From the NCBI RefSeq assembly GCF_016908855.1, contig NZ_JAFBER010000002.1:186001-250000 (forward strand): a stretch of DNA of 64,000 bases. The letters are read 5' to 3'. Below are positions 9,437 to 18,925 of this stretch, piece by piece. The notes under the pieces were generated by a model. That model was not told the DNA's origin. It worked only from the letters and a program-made list of their open reading frames with translations, and made no database searches. Within the stretch, counting starts at the first letter, position 1. Each line of letters begins with the position of its first letter. The DNA is from Scopulibacillus daqui (GTDB lineage: Bacteria; Bacillota; Bacilli; Bacillales; Sporolactobacillaceae). Position numbers and translations under genes: made by a program.

Positions 9437-10666
9437 ATGAATGCGGAATTAATAGCTGTAGGTTCTGAACTGCTGCTGGGCCAGATAGCCAATACAAACG
9501 CGCAATTTATCTCGGAACAACTAGCCGCTCTAGGAATAAATGTCTATTTTCATACAGTTGTCGGCGATAATGCCGAACGGCTTAAAATGGCTGTTAAGCA
9601 AGCGGAATCCCGCGCCGACTTGATTATTTTCACAGGCGGATTAGGTCCTACCAAAGATGATTTAACAAAGGAAACCATAGCCGAAATAGTAGGGAAACCC
9701 CTTGTTTACGATCTAAGTGCGTTAGACAGCATTATAGAGTATTTTAAAAAAACAGGACGCGACATGACGGAAAATAACCGAAAACAGGCGCTTGTCATTG
9801 AAGGCAGCCAAGTTCTGGAAAATCGCCGCGGCATGGCGCCGGGAATGATCATCCAGGCCAAGGGCAGAACATACATACTTCTTCCAGGCCCGCCGTCTGA
9901 AATGAGGCCGATGTATACTGATTTTGTAAATCCTTACTTATCTAAGCGTTATTCAGAACATATTGTCTCAAGGGTATTAAGGTTTTTTGGCATTGGCGAA
10001 TCAGCTTTAGAAACAAAAATTATCGATTTAATTGAAAATCAAACGAATCCGACGATTGCCCCTTTGGCAAAAGAAAGCGAAGTGACGCTTCGATTAACGG
10101 CTAAGCATCAGAAAAAGGAAGAAGCGGAACGCTTGATAAATGAAACAGAAGCTTTAATTAAAGAGCGTGTCGGCCAATATTTATACGGGTACGGAGACGT
10201 TCAATTACATGAGATTGCTTTTCAGCTCTTAAAGAAACACAATCAGACGCTTTCGGCGGCCGAGAGTTTAACCGGTGGATTATTCAGCAAAATGATAACA
10301 GACTTACCCGGCGCCTCAAGCGTGCTCAACGGCTCGGTCATTTGTTATACCAATCAAGTGAAAGAAACGCAAGTGAATGTTCCGCGTCCTTTATTGGAGT
10401 CGGAAGGGGCCGTCAGCAAGGCTTGTGCGGAAGCGATGGCCAAAAATATAAGGGAACTTTGCGGCTCGGATCTTGGCATAAGCTTTACAGGAGTAGCCGG
10501 ACCTGATAAAAGCGAAGGAAAAGAACCGGGTACGGTATATATTGGTTTAGCTGATCAAAACCAAGTCAAAAGCTTTAAATATCAATTCAGCGGCACACGC
10601 GCGGCTATTCGGGCAAAAACCGCCAAGACGGGTTTCGACCTCATTCGGCGCTTGCTTTTGACCTAA
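9437..10666 (+). CDS. cinA: CinA-family protein (competence/damage-inducible)
   Basis: A 409-residue two-domain protein. The N-terminal molybdopterin-binding (MoCF) fold includes [14 protein letters not shown] and [11 protein letters not shown]; it has ADP-ribose/NMN-related hydrolase activity in characterised members. The C-terminal CinA domain contains [13 protein letters not shown], the nicotinamide-mononucleotide deamidase region. The ATG at 9437 has GGGGTG 6 bases upstream and is preferred to the GTG at 9428. cinA precedes recA in many Firmicutes and is linked to competence. Confidence 0.92.
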   Translation: MNAELIAVGSELLLGQIANTNAQFISEQLAALGINVYFHTVVGDNAERLKMAVKQAESRADLIIFTGGLGPTKDDLTKETIAEIVGKPLVYDLSALDSIIEYFKKTGRDMTENNRKQALVIEGSQVLENRRGMAPGMIIQAKGRTYILLPGPPSEMRPMYTDFVNPYLSKRYSEHIVSRVLRFFGIGESALETKIIDLIENQTNPTIAPLAKESEVTLRLTAKHQKKEEAERLINETEALIKERVGQYLYGYGDVQLHEIAFQLLKKHNQTLSAAESLTGGLFSKMITDLPGASSVLNGSVICYTNQVKETQVNVPRPLLESEGAVSKACAEAMAKNIRELCGSDLGISFTGVAGPDKSEGKEPGTVYIGLADQNQVKSFKYQFSGTRAAIRAKTAKTGFDLIRRLLLT

Positions 10667-10740
10667 TATTACGTTAAAAGGCAAGCCAGAGCGCTTATTT
10701 AGAGAAAGCTTTCCAGCTTCCAAAGCGTTTTGAAAAAAGA

Positions 10741-10792
10741 CGAATAAATGTTCGCAAAACCTATTGGCAAAACCACAAAAAAAAGCTATGAT
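10741..10792 (+). promoter_or_regulatory. recA promoter with LexA (DinR) box
   Basis: TTGGCA (10764-10769), a 17-base spacer and TATGAT (10787-10792) form a sigma-A promoter. CGAATAAATGTTCG (10741-10754) matches the Bacillus LexA consensus CGAAC-N4-GTTCG at all fixed positions except one (T for C at position 5). It lies nine bases upstream of the -35. SOS control of recA is expected. Confidence 0.75.
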
Positions 10793-10811
10793 AATAAATA
10801 GATCAAATGTG

Positions 10812-10849
10812 CGTTTAAAAAGGACGGGGGTTCCCTAACTTTTTAAACG
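10812..10849 (+). repeat. Leader inverted element, copy 2 (before recA)
   Basis: CGTTTAAAAAG faces CTTTTTAAACG across 16 G/C-rich bases in the recA 5' leader, ending 21 bases before the start codon and just before the ribosome site. Confidence 0.6.
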
Positions 10850-10870
10850 ATCCCTTAAAGGAGTGATTTC

Positions 10871-11908
10871 ATGAGCGATCGCAAAGCAGCCTTAGATATG
10901 GCGTTAAGACAAATAGAAAAGCAATTTGGAAAAGGTTCCATAATGAAACTTGGTGAACAAGCTGAGCAAAGGGTATCCACTGTCTCCACCGGATCTTTGG
11001 CGCTTGATATTGCTATAGGCGTCGGGGGTTACCCGCGCGGGCGGATTATTGAAGTTTATGGACCGGAATCTTCAGGTAAAACCACCGTTGCCCTTCATGC
11101 TATTGCCGAAGCGCAAAAAGGCGGCGGACAAGCTGCATTTATAGACGCTGAACATGCTTTAGACCCTGTTTATGCGGAAAAGCTCGGTGTTGATATAGAT
11201 GAGCTGCTTCTTTCACAGCCTGATACAGGAGAACAAGCATTGGAAATTGCTGAAGCGCTTGTTAGAAGCGGGGCGGTTGACATTATTGTCATTGACTCTG
11301 TTGCTGCACTTGTACCGAAAGCTGAGATAGAGGGAGAAATGGGCGATTCACATGTTGGTTTGCAAGCGCGTTTAATGTCTCAAGCATTAAGGAAACTTTC
11401 AGGCGCAATCAGCAAATCAAAAACAACGGCTATTTTCATTAACCAAGTGCGCGAAAAAGTAGGCGTTATGTTTGGCAATCCGGAAACGACACCAGGCGGC
11501 CGGGCGCTCAAATTCTATTCATCAGTCCGGCTGGAAGTGCGCCGCGCCGAATCATTAAAGCAAGGCAACGACATGGTTGGGAATAAAACAAGAATTAAGG
11601 TTGTGAAAAATAAAGTAGCGCCGCCGTTTAAACAAGCTGAGGTCGATATTATGTACGGCGAAGGCATTTCAAAAGAAGGCGAAATTCTCGATATCGGTTC
11701 AGAGCTTGATATTATTCAAAAAAGCGGTGCATGGTATTCATTTAATGAAGAACGGCTTGGCCAAGGTCGTGAGAATGCCAAGCAATTCCTAAAGGAAAAT
11801 GAAGACATTCGTGATGAAATTATTCAGCAGATCAGGAACCACTACAATTTAAATGAGCAAACAGAACCTGAAACAGAATCTGATAATGAGCAAAGTGAAC
11901 TATTATAA
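10871..11908 (+). CDS. recA: Recombinase RecA
   Basis: ATP-dependent strand-exchange protein for homologous recombination and LexA autocleavage. 345 residues, normal length, no intein. Walker A GPESSGKT at about residues 64-71, Walker B region [22 protein letters not shown], and loop L2 region [15 protein letters not shown]. The Asp/Glu-rich C-terminus (ETESDNEQ) is typical. AAAGGAG stands 7 bases before the ATG. Upstream promoter and LexA box give SOS control; a strong terminator closes the gene. Confidence 0.98.
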   Translation: MSDRKAALDMALRQIEKQFGKGSIMKLGEQAEQRVSTVSTGSLALDIAIGVGGYPRGRIIEVYGPESSGKTTVALHAIAEAQKGGGQAAFIDAEHALDPVYAEKLGVDIDELLLSQPDTGEQALEIAEALVRSGAVDIIVIDSVAALVPKAEIEGEMGDSHVGLQARLMSQALRKLSGAISKSKTTAIFINQVREKVGVMFGNPETTPGGRALKFYSSVRLEVRRAESLKQGNDMVGNKTRIKVVKNKVAPPFKQAEVDIMYGEGISKEGEILDIGSELDIIQKSGAWYSFNEERLGQGRENAKQFLKENEDIRDEIIQQIRNHYNLNEQTEPETESDNEQSELL

Positions 11909-11909
11909 A

Positions 11910-11957
11910 AAGGAGGGTGTCCCAAAAGCCTAGCTTTTGATGGACACCTTCTTTTTT
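11910..11957 (+). terminator. Terminator after recA
   Basis: AAGGAGGGTGTCC pairs with GGACACCTTCTT; an inner AAAAGC/GCTTTT pairing extends the stem; TTTTTTA follows. Confidence 0.88.
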
Positions 11958-11978
11958 ATAATATAGCGGGCCGTTAGG

Positions 11979-12021
11979 TTGACAAGCGTTTTTTCCAAAT
12001 ATACAATTAAGTTGTATATTT
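11979..12021 (+). promoter_or_regulatory. rny promoter overlapped by a 10-bp inverted repeat
   Basis: TTGACA (11979-11984), 17-base spacer, TACAAT (12002-12007): near-consensus sigma-A promoter. AAATATACAA (11997-12006) and TTGTATATTT (12012-12021) form a perfect 10-bp inverted repeat around TTAAG, covering the -10 and the expected start of transcription. This is the layout of a repressor operator; the protein is unknown. Confidence 0.65.
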
Positions 12022-12057
12022 AACCTTTCTTTAAAAATCAATGACATTTTGAAAAGC

Positions 12058-12100
12058 TTTTAAAAGAAGTCGTTTGAGACTTCTGCATGTCTTTTTAAAC
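12058..12100 (+). repeat. Leader inverted element, copy 3 (before rny)
   Basis: TTTTAAAAGA at the left faces TCTTTTTAAA at the right, with an inner AGAAGTC/GACTTCT hairpin. It ends about 30 bases before the rny start. Confidence 0.5.
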
Positions 12101-12130
12101 TGAACTTGTGGGAGCAAGGAGGTGAATATG

Positions 12131-13690
12131 ATGACTGTATGGTTAATCATCTCCATTGCGCTGATCTCTATAGTTTGTCTTTTTATAGGCTATTTTATTA
12201 GAAAGTCGATCGCAGAGGCCAAGATTGCAACTGCTGAGAATGAGGCTAAGCATATTATTGAAGACGCAAAACGTGATGCGGAAGCAACTAAGAAGGAAGC
12301 CCTTCTTGAGGCAAAAGACGAGATTCATACATTGCGTACTGAGGCCGAAAGCGAGATACGCGAGCGTCGAAATGAACTTCAAAGACAAGAAAATCGACTT
12401 GTTCAAAAAGAAGATTTGCTTGACCGTAAAAGTGAAACGCTTGATAAAAAGGAAGACTCACTGGATAAAAAGGAGGATTCTCTTAGAAAGCAACAACGAC
12501 AAATTGAAGAGATGGAAAGCAAAGTGGAGGAACTGCTGCGAGAGCACCAAGCGGAACTCGAACGCATTTCCGGTCTAACCAATGAAGAAGCCAAGGAGAT
12601 TATTTTTAATCAAGTCAGACAGGAAGCCGCGCACGAAGCAGCACAGCTGGCAAAAGAAATCGAAACCCGCGCTAAAGAAGAAGCGGATAAGAAGGCAAAG
12701 AATATTCTTTCGCTGGCAATACAACGATGTGCAGCAGACCATGTCGCCGAGACAACTGTTTCAGTTGTAAATCTTCCAAATGACGAGATGAAGGGCCGTA
12801 TTATAGGACGCGAAGGACGAAACATTCGTACTCTTGAGACCCTGACTGGTATAGACCTTATTATAGATGATACGCCTGAGGCTGTTATTTTATCCGGGTT
12901 TGATCCAATTAGACGGGAAGTTGCCCGGGTGGCCTTGGAGAAACTCGTTCAAGACGGACGCATTCATCCTGCGCGAATTGAAGAAATGGTCGAGAAGTCT
13001 CGCCGAGAGGTAGATGAAATGATTCGTGAATACGGCGAACAGACAACATTTGAAGTGGGCATACATGGCATGCATCCTGACTTGATCAAAATACTTGGAC
13101 GTCTTCGATTTAGAACAAGCTATGGACAGAATGTGCTTAAACATTCAGTAGAAGTCGCATTTTTAACTGGGCTGATGGCGGCTGAGCTTGGTGAAGATGT
13201 GACGCTTGCCCGCCGTGCCGGATTGCTTCATGATATCGGCAAAGCCATTGATCATGAAGTTGAAGGAAGTCATGTTGAAATCGGCGTTGAATTAGCGACG
13301 AAGTACAATGAACACCCTGTTGTCATTAACAGTATTGCTTCGCACCATGGTGATACAGAGGCAACATCCGTTATTGCGACACTTGTTGCTGCAGCAGACG
13401 CTTTATCAGCTGCGAGACCTGGAGCGCGAAGGGAAACGCTTGAGACTTATATTCGTCGCCTGGAAAAACTGGAGGAAATCTCTGAATCCTTTGAGGGCGT
13501 AGAAAAGTCTTACGCTATACAAGCTGGTAGGGAAATTCGCATTATGGTTCAACCGGATACAATTGATGATGCTGGATCCTATCAACTTGCTCGTGAGATT
13601 ACGAAAAAGATTGAAAACGAATTGGATTATCCAGGACATATCAAAATAACTGTTATTCGTGAAACAAGAGCTGTTGAATATGCAAAATAA
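12131..13690 (+). CDS. rny: Ribonuclease Y
   Basis: Membrane-anchored endoribonuclease that starts mRNA decay. 519 residues: N-terminal membrane helix ([20 protein letters not shown]), a long coiled coil to about 190 with KKED repeats, a KH RNA-binding domain at about 210-270 ([15 protein letters not shown]) and an HD domain with [12 protein letters not shown] near 365, which holds the metal-binding His-Asp pair. Two adjacent ATGs (12128 and 12131) follow AGGAGG; the second has the better 8-base spacing. Own promoter and terminator. Confidence 0.96.
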   Translation: MTVWLIISIALISIVCLFIGYFIRKSIAEAKIATAENEAKHIIEDAKRDAEATKKEALLEAKDEIHTLRTEAESEIRERRNELQRQENRLVQKEDLLDRKSETLDKKEDSLDKKEDSLRKQQRQIEEMESKVEELLREHQAELERISGLTNEEAKEIIFNQVRQEAAHEAAQLAKEIETRAKEEADKKAKNILSLAIQRCAADHVAETTVSVVNLPNDEMKGRIIGREGRNIRTLETLTGIDLIIDDTPEAVILSGFDPIRREVARVALEKLVQDGRIHPARIEEMVEKSRREVDEMIREYGEQTTFEVGIHGMHPDLIKILGRLRFRTSYGQNVLKHSVEVAFLTGLMAAELGEDVTLARRAGLLHDIGKAIDHEVEGSHVEIGVELATKYNEHPVVINSIASHHGDTEATSVIATLVAAADALSAARPGARRETLETYIRRLEKLEEISESFEGVEKSYAIQAGREIRIMVQPDTIDDAGSYQLAREITKKIENELDYPGHIKITVIRETRAVEYAK

Positions 13691-13718
13691 AAAGTGGCGC
13701 TTTTCGCCACTTTTTTTC
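13690..13718 (+). terminator. Terminator after rny
   Basis: AAAGTGGCG pairs with CGCCACTTT across CTTTT, followed by a run of T. Confidence 0.9.
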
Positions 13719-13754
13719 ATATTTGTTGATAAGGTTAAGCGGATGATCGATGTA

Positions 13755-13790
13755 TTCAAAAGGAAAACTTTTTTCAGGGACTTTTTGAAC
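13755..13790 (+). repeat. Leader inverted element, copy 4 (before ymdB)
   Basis: TTCAAAAG faces CTTTTTGAAC across about 20 bases, 41 bases before ymdB. Confidence 0.5.
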
Positions 13791-13830
13791 ATCTTATAAA
13801 GTAACACTTAGCATGTTAAGGAGAATCATC

Positions 13831-14625
13831 ATGAGAATTTTGTTTGTTGGAGATGTATACGGTAAATTGGGCAGGACAATGATTAAGGAATATTTGCAAA
13901 AATTAAAAGCCTGCTATAAACCGACTTTTACTATCGTAAATGGCGAAAATGCGGCCCATGGAAAAGGCATTACCGAAAAAATCTATCGGGAAATGATGGA
14001 TTCAGGCGCAGATATGATCACGATGGGAAATCATACATGGGACAATCGGGATATCTTCGAGTTTATTGACAATGTCAACCGGATTGTTCGTCCTGCTAAC
14101 TTCCCAGAAGGAACACCAGGTGTCGGTATGCAGTATTTAAAAATAAATCAGTTGGAGATGGCGGTTATTAACTTGCAAGGAAGGACTTTTCTTCCTGCGC
14201 TTGATGATCCGTTCCGGACTGCTGATCATCTGATTGAAGAAGCAAGAAAAAGAACACCGATGATCTTTGTGGATATTCATGCTGAGACAACAAGTGAGAA
14301 GATGGCGCTTGCGTGGTACTTGGATGGACGTGTATCAGCTGTCGTAGGCACACACACCCATGTTCAGACAGCAGATGAGAGAATTTTACCTAAAGGTACA
14401 GCCTATTTAACTGATGTAGGGATGACAGGTCCTTACGACGGCATTATCGGCGTTGAGCGCGAAGCTGTCATCAAGAAATTTTTAACGAATCTGCCTGTTC
14501 GGTTTGAAAGTGAAAAAGGCCGCGGCCAGTTAAGCAGCGTTATTATTGATATTGACGAGCAAACGGGCAAAGCCACACATATTCAAAGAAGGCTCATTAA
14601 TGATGACCACCCATTTTATGATTAG
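13831..14625 (+). CDS. ymdB: YmdB metallophosphodiesterase
   Basis: A 264-residue calcineurin-like phosphoesterase. In B. subtilis YmdB hydrolyses cyclic nucleotides and is needed for motility/biofilm bistability. Metal-site motifs are visible: GDVYGK near residue 7, GNHTWDNRD near 67, DIHAE near 150 and GTHTHVQTAD near 175. The ATG at 13831 follows AAGGAG; the preceding 18 bases in frame contain the ribosome site itself. Follows rny and precedes spoVS as in B. subtilis. Confidence 0.93.
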   Translation: MRILFVGDVYGKLGRTMIKEYLQKLKACYKPTFTIVNGENAAHGKGITEKIYREMMDSGADMITMGNHTWDNRDIFEFIDNVNRIVRPANFPEGTPGVGMQYLKINQLEMAVINLQGRTFLPALDDPFRTADHLIEEARKRTPMIFVDIHAETTSEKMALAWYLDGRVSAVVGTHTHVQTADERILPKGTAYLTDVGMTGPYDGIIGVEREAVIKKFLTNLPVRFESEKGRGQLSSVIIDIDEQTGKATHIQRRLINDDHPFYD

Positions 14626-14659
14626 TGTTTTTGAATTCTTAGAAAATTATTTTTAAATA

Positions 14660-14688
14660 GAAGGAATACCAGCATGAGTAGGGAATAT
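14660..14688 (+). promoter_or_regulatory. Sigma-H promoter of spoVS
   Basis: GAAGGAATA (14660-14668), an 11-base spacer and AGGGAATAT (14680-14688) match the sigma-H consensus (RnAGGAwww / RnnGAATww) at every defined position. B. subtilis spoVS is sigma-H dependent. Confidence 0.8.
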
Positions 14689-14726
14689 ATTTAGTATGGG
14701 ATGACAATCTATAAGGAGGTACAGAA

Positions 14727-14987
14727 ATGGATATATTAAAAGTTTCAGCAAAATCAAACCCTAACTCTGTAGCTGGCGCACTTGCTGGTGTCCTTCGCGA
14801 AAGAGGATCAGCAGAAATTCAAGCGATTGGTGCAGGTGCCTTAAACCAAGCGGTCAAGGCGGTAGCTATTGCGCGAGGATTTGTTGCACCGAGCGGAGTT
14901 GATCTTATTTGTATTCCAGCCTTTACGGATATCATGATTGAAGGTGAGGAAAGAACGGCTATTAAATTAATTGTAGAGCCGAGATAA
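14727..14987 (+). CDS. spoVS: Stage V sporulation protein S
   Basis: An 86-residue Alba-fold-like protein, nearly identical over its length to B. subtilis SpoVS as I recall it (MDILKVSAKSNPNSVAGALA..., ending LIVEPR). It acts in the switch from division to sporulation and in spore coat assembly. AAGGAGG stands 6-7 bases before the ATG. Expressed from the sigma-H promoter just upstream, closed by a strong terminator. Confidence 0.97.
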   Translation: MDILKVSAKSNPNSVAGALAGVLRERGSAEIQAIGAGALNQAVKAVAIARGFVAPSGVDLICIPAFTDIMIEGEERTAIKLIVEPR

Positions 14988-15005
14988 CAAGTTGATAGAA
15001 ACGCG

Positions 15006-15040
15006 GCCTGTTTGTTCTTAAAAGAACAGACAGGCTTTTC
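15006..15040 (+). terminator. Terminator after spoVS
   Basis: GCCTGTTTGTTCT pairs with AGAACAGACAGGC around a TAAA-type loop, followed by TTTT. Confidence 0.88.
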
Positions 15041-15059
15041 GCATGAGAGGAGATAAGCG

Positions 15060-15983
15060 ATGAAAATTTTTGACGGTCATTGTGATGTGCTTTACAGGCT
15101 GAAAGCTGAGCGTCATTTATCATTTGCTAAAGATAATGGGTTACATATTACGCATGAAAAGCTGAAAAAGTCAGGGGGCAAAGTGCAGTGTTTTGCCTTG
15201 TTCGTCAGCGACGATGTACCTGAGGAATCCAGATTTTCAGCGGTGTTAGAAATGATTGATATCTTTCATAAGCAAGTGATAGAACCTTACGATGATATGG
15301 TTTTTGTCAAATCAAAGCAAGACATTGATCGTTTAAAAGAAGGGCAAACTGGGGCGCTGTTAACGCTTGAAGGCTGTGATGCCATTGGCAAGGATATGAT
15401 TAAATTGCGTACGTTGTTTCGATTGGGCGTAAGATCTGTCGGTTTAACTTGGAATCATGCTAACGCAGCGGCCGATGGTGCAACTGAACCAAGAGCAGGG
15501 GGATTAACCGGATTTGGATTTGAAGTTGTTAAGGAAAATAATCTTCATAAGGTTTGGACCGATGTCTCCCATCTTTCAGAGAGAAGTTTTTGGGATGTTA
15601 TTGAAACAGCGGATTATCCGATCGCTTCCCATTCCAATGCCAGGGCACTTTGCGATCACCCAAGAAATTTAACGGATCAACAAATCAAAGCGCTTATTGA
15701 TAAGAACAGCGTCATGGGAATTACTTTTGTTCCTGATTTTCTGACAGATCGTTCTGAAGCTGATATTAACGATATTCTCAGACACGTTGAACATGTGTGT
15801 GAACTGGGCGGAGAGAATATTATAGCTTTTGGCTCCGACTTTGACGGCATTAGCGAAACACCAAAAGAACTGAGATCTTTTGCGGATTATCATTATTTAG
15901 CAGAGGCTTGTTTGAAATATTATCCGGAAAAGCTTGTACGGGGATTTTTCTTTGAGCATTTTTATCGGGCATTGCCTCAATAA
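15060..15983 (+). CDS. Membrane dipeptidase (peptidase M19)
   Basis: A 307-residue renal-dipeptidase-family zinc enzyme that cleaves dipeptides. Metal ligands are seen in FDGHCDVLYR (His-x-Asp at residues 6-8), LTLEGCDAIG (Glu), SHSNAR (His) and FGSDFDGI (Asp). No signal peptide, so it is cytoplasmic despite the family name. GGAG with an 8-base spacing precedes the ATG. The spoVS-dipeptidase-korAB-miaB order is common in Bacillaceae. The true substrate is unknown. Confidence 0.9.
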   Translation: MKIFDGHCDVLYRLKAERHLSFAKDNGLHITHEKLKKSGGKVQCFALFVSDDVPEESRFSAVLEMIDIFHKQVIEPYDDMVFVKSKQDIDRLKEGQTGALLTLEGCDAIGKDMIKLRTLFRLGVRSVGLTWNHANAAADGATEPRAGGLTGFGFEVVKENNLHKVWTDVSHLSERSFWDVIETADYPIASHSNARALCDHPRNLTDQQIKALIDKNSVMGITFVPDFLTDRSEADINDILRHVEHVCELGGENIIAFGSDFDGISETPKELRSFADYHYLAEACLKYYPEKLVRGFFFEHFYRALPQ

Positions 15984-16122
15984 ACTTGAAAAAATTTTTT
16001 CAAAGGGTTACATTTTAAAGGTGGTACGAATAAAAGATTTATCATTTTTAATATAAGGATAATCCTGCTATACCAACCATTCATTCATGTACCTACCGAA
16101 GTCAAGAAGGGATGAAAGATAA

Positions 16123-17877
16123 ATGATCAATCAACTTTCGTGGAAAGTTGGCGGCCAACAGGGGGAAGGCATTGAAAGCACCGGCGAAATTTTCGCCAAA
16201 GCTTTATACCGCCTAGGTTACCATCTGTATGGGTACCGTCATTTTTCTTCACGTATTAAAGGCGGTCATACCAACAATAAAATCCGGGTCAGCACCGAAA
16301 AAATCCGTTCTGTGTCGGACGACTTGGATATTTTAGTTGCGTTTGACCAAGAAACCATCGATGTTAACTTTGAAGAATTGCGTCAAGGCGGCATCATTAT
16401 TGCTGATGAAAAATTCAAACCTGTCAATCCTGACGACACGAAGGCCAAGCTATGTGTCGTTCCGTTTACAAAGATTGCAACAGAACTTGGAACATCGCTG
16501 ATGAAGAACATGGTCGCCGTCGGCGCTTCCAGTGCTGCTTTGGGCATTCCTCTAGAAAACTATCATCCTATTGTTAAAGAGATTTTCGGACGTAAAGGCG
16601 ACAAAGTCGTAGAGAGCAATATTCAAGCGATTGAAAAAGGCGCTGAATATTTCAATCGTGAAGCCGGCGGGCCTATTGACGACTTTACTTTGGCGCCGGG
16701 GGACGGCAAGCAAAGGATGTATATGATCGGCAATGATGCGATTGCTATGGGGGCTATTGCCGCAGGCGTCCGCATCATGAGCGCTTACCCGATCACACCG
16801 GCAAGTGAAATTATGGAATACCTGATTGATAAACTGCCGAAATTCGGCGGCACGGTTATCCAAACGGAAGACGAAATCGCTGCCGCGACGATGGCCATCG
16901 GCGCTAATTACAGCGGCGTCCGGGCATTTACGGCTTCTGCGGGACCAGGCTTGTCGCTAATGGCCGAGTCCATCGGTTTGGCCGGTATGACAGAAACCCC
17001 GCTCGTTGTCGTCGATACACAGCGCGGCGGTCCAAGCACCGGTCTTCCGACAAAACAGGAACAATCTGATATTATGGCGATGATCTACGGCACTCACGGG
17101 GAAATCCCGAAAGTCGTTATGGCGCCAAGCACTGTTGAAGAAGCATTTTATGATATGGTTGAAGCGTTCAATATTGCCGAGGAATATCAATGTCCGGTCA
17201 TTCTCTTGTCTGATTTGCAGCTTTCTTTAGGCAAGCAAAGTGTTGATCCGTTTGATTATAATCGAATTGAGATTCGCCGCGGCAAATTAATGAATGAATC
17301 GCTGCCTGAAATCGATAAAAACGAAGGCTTTAAACGCTATGAAAATACACCGGACGGTATTTCCCCGCGGACGCTTCCAGGCATGAAAAACGGCCTGCAC
17401 CATGTAACAGGCGTCGAGCATGCCGAAACCGGCAAACCGTCTGAGACGGCAGATAACCGCAAAGTCCAAATGGATAAACGGTTAAGAAAGCTTCGTCATC
17501 TTAAATTTGAAACACCTGTTCATATAGATGCCAAACATGAACGTCCCGACCTGTTATTAATCGGCATAGGATCCACTCGCGGGGCCATTGAAGAAGCTAT
17601 GATGAGACTGGAAAATGAGGGCGTCAGCGTTAACCACGCTCATATTCGCCTGCTTCATCCGTTCCCGGCTGAAGAGATGAAACCGCTCATTGAAAAAGCC
17701 CGTCACGTGGTTGTCATTGAACAAAACGCGACAGGGCAGCTGGCTGGTCTGGTCAAACTTAACGTCGGCGGCAGGGATAAAATATCCAGCGTTCTTAAAT
17801 ACGACGGCAACCCATTTAAGCCGGCAGAAGTGTATAAAGAGTGTAAAGGAGTTGTTAGTCATGCCAGTCACGTTTAA
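16123..17877 (+). CDS. korA: 2-oxoacid:ferredoxin oxidoreductase, fused gamma-alpha subunit
   Basis: A 584-residue KorA-type subunit, with the gamma domain (WKVGGQQGEGIESTGEIFAK, residues 6-25) fused in front of the alpha domain (SAYPITPASEIMEYL near 225; ASAGPGLSLM near 270). With KorB it oxidises 2-oxoglutarate (or another 2-oxoacid) with CoA to the acyl-CoA and reduced ferredoxin. The G+C content and codon use are higher here than in neighbours such as ricA. The gene overlaps korB by 17 bases, so the two are coupled. Substrate cannot be fixed from sequence. Confidence 0.92.
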   Translation: MINQLSWKVGGQQGEGIESTGEIFAKALYRLGYHLYGYRHFSSRIKGGHTNNKIRVSTEKIRSVSDDLDILVAFDQETIDVNFEELRQGGIIIADEKFKPVNPDDTKAKLCVVPFTKIATELGTSLMKNMVAVGASSAALGIPLENYHPIVKEIFGRKGDKVVESNIQAIEKGAEYFNREAGGPIDDFTLAPGDGKQRMYMIGNDAIAMGAIAAGVRIMSAYPITPASEIMEYLIDKLPKFGGTVIQTEDEIAAATMAIGANYSGVRAFTASAGPGLSLMAESIGLAGMTETPLVVVDTQRGGPSTGLPTKQEQSDIMAMIYGTHGEIPKVVMAPSTVEEAFYDMVEAFNIAEEYQCPVILLSDLQLSLGKQSVDPFDYNRIEIRRGKLMNESLPEIDKNEGFKRYENTPDGISPRTLPGMKNGLHHVTGVEHAETGKPSETADNRKVQMDKRLRKLRHLKFETPVHIDAKHERPDLLLIGIGSTRGAIEEAMMRLENEGVSVNHAHIRLLHPFPAEEMKPLIEKARHVVVIEQNATGQLAGLVKLNVGGRDKISSVLKYDGNPFKPAEVYKECKGVVSHASHV

Positions 17878-18730
17878 AGATTTTCGCAACAAGGTTCGGC
17901 CGAACTGGTGCCCAGGGTGCGGGGATTTCTCCGTCCAAGCGTCAATCCAGCGAGCCGCAGCGAATTTAGGATTAACCCCTGACTCGCTCGCTATCATCAG
18001 CGGCATCGGCTGTTCCGGGAGAATATCCGGTTATATCAACTCCTACGGCTTTCACGGCATCCACGGACGGGCATTGCCGATTGCCCAAGGGGTAAAAATG
18101 GGCAACCGTGATTTAACCGTGATTGCCGCCGGCGGTGACGGCGACGGTTTTGCGATTGGCATGGGCCATACGATTCATGCGATTCGCCGGAACATCGATA
18201 TTACTTATATTGTCATGGATAATCAAATTTACGGATTAACGAAAGGGCAAACATCACCGAGAAGCGACATGGGCTTTAAAACCAAAAGCACACCGGCCGG
18301 CTCCGTTGAATCGCCGCTTTCGATTATGGAAATGGCATTGACTGCCGGTGCAACTTTTGTCGCTCAAGGTTTCTCAAGTGATTTGAAAGACTTGACTTCT
18401 CTTATAGAACAAGGCATTCAGCATCAAGGTTTTTCCCTCATTAATGTATTCAGTCCTTGCGTCACGTATAACAAGGTGAACACGTATGACTGGTTTAAAG
18501 AACATTTGATCGACCTTAATGATATTGAAGACTATGATCCGCATAATAGAGTGGCAGCGATGCAAACGTTAATGGCACATAACGGGCTTGTTAAGGGGCT
18601 GATCTATCAAGACAATGAGAAAAAGTCTTATCAAGACATTGCTCCGGGATATAGTCAAGAGCCCCTTGCCGACACCAATATACAGTTAACAGAAGATCAA
18701 TTCAAAGCGTTAGTCGGAGAATTTATGTAA
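17861..18730 (+). CDS. korB: 2-oxoacid:ferredoxin oxidoreductase, beta subunit
   Basis: A 289-residue thiamine-diphosphate-binding subunit with NWCPGCGDF near residue 15 (conserved Cys pair), GIGCSGR, and the TPP/Mg motif GGDGDGFAIG near 92 with MDNQIYGLTKG. It provides the active-site TPP and passes electrons to ferredoxin. The start ATGCCAGTC at 17861 lies inside the end of korA behind AAAGGAG; a longer upstream frame is a shadow of korA. Ends in a strong terminator. Confidence 0.93.
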   Translation: MPVTFKDFRNKVRPNWCPGCGDFSVQASIQRAAANLGLTPDSLAIISGIGCSGRISGYINSYGFHGIHGRALPIAQGVKMGNRDLTVIAAGGDGDGFAIGMGHTIHAIRRNIDITYIVMDNQIYGLTKGQTSPRSDMGFKTKSTPAGSVESPLSIMEMALTAGATFVAQGFSSDLKDLTSLIEQGIQHQGFSLINVFSPCVTYNKVNTYDWFKEHLIDLNDIEDYDPHNRVAAMQTLMAHNGLVKGLIYQDNEKKSYQDIAPGYSQEPLADTNIQLTEDQFKALVGEFM

Positions 18731-18733
18731 TAA

Positions 18734-18764
18734 AACCCCCTCAAAAATATTTTGAGGGGGATTT
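18734..18764 (+). terminator. Terminator after korB
   Basis: AACCCCCTCAAAA pairs with TTTTGAGGGGG, followed by ATTTC. Very stable stem, weak T tract. Confidence 0.8.
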
Positions 18765-18869
18765 CAATATACGTTAAGCGTGTTTTCAGCGGCCGATTTT
18801 AGATAGTATAGAGCAGGCTGCAATCCGCAAGTACGCTGTAATAGCCTTTTCTATAAAGCTAATCTTTGC

Positions 18870-18875
18870 TATAAT
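18870..18875 (+). promoter_or_regulatory. Extended -10 promoter before miaB
   Basis: TGCTATAAT (18867-18875) is an extended -10 (TGn + TATAAT). The -35 region 17 bases upstream reads TTTTCT, which is weak. Confidence 0.45.
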
Positions 18876-18925
18876 AAACAAGTTACCATGATGAACTGAG
18901 ACCTTTGAAAGGAGGCTTCTAAAAC

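Noticed and set aside
10871-11908. Intein or insertion in recA
   Set aside because: The protein is of normal length and motif order with no interruption.
15984-16122. T-box-like GGTGGTACG before korA
   Set aside because: Only the short string resembles a T-box antiterminator; no specifier loop, stem I or terminator is present.
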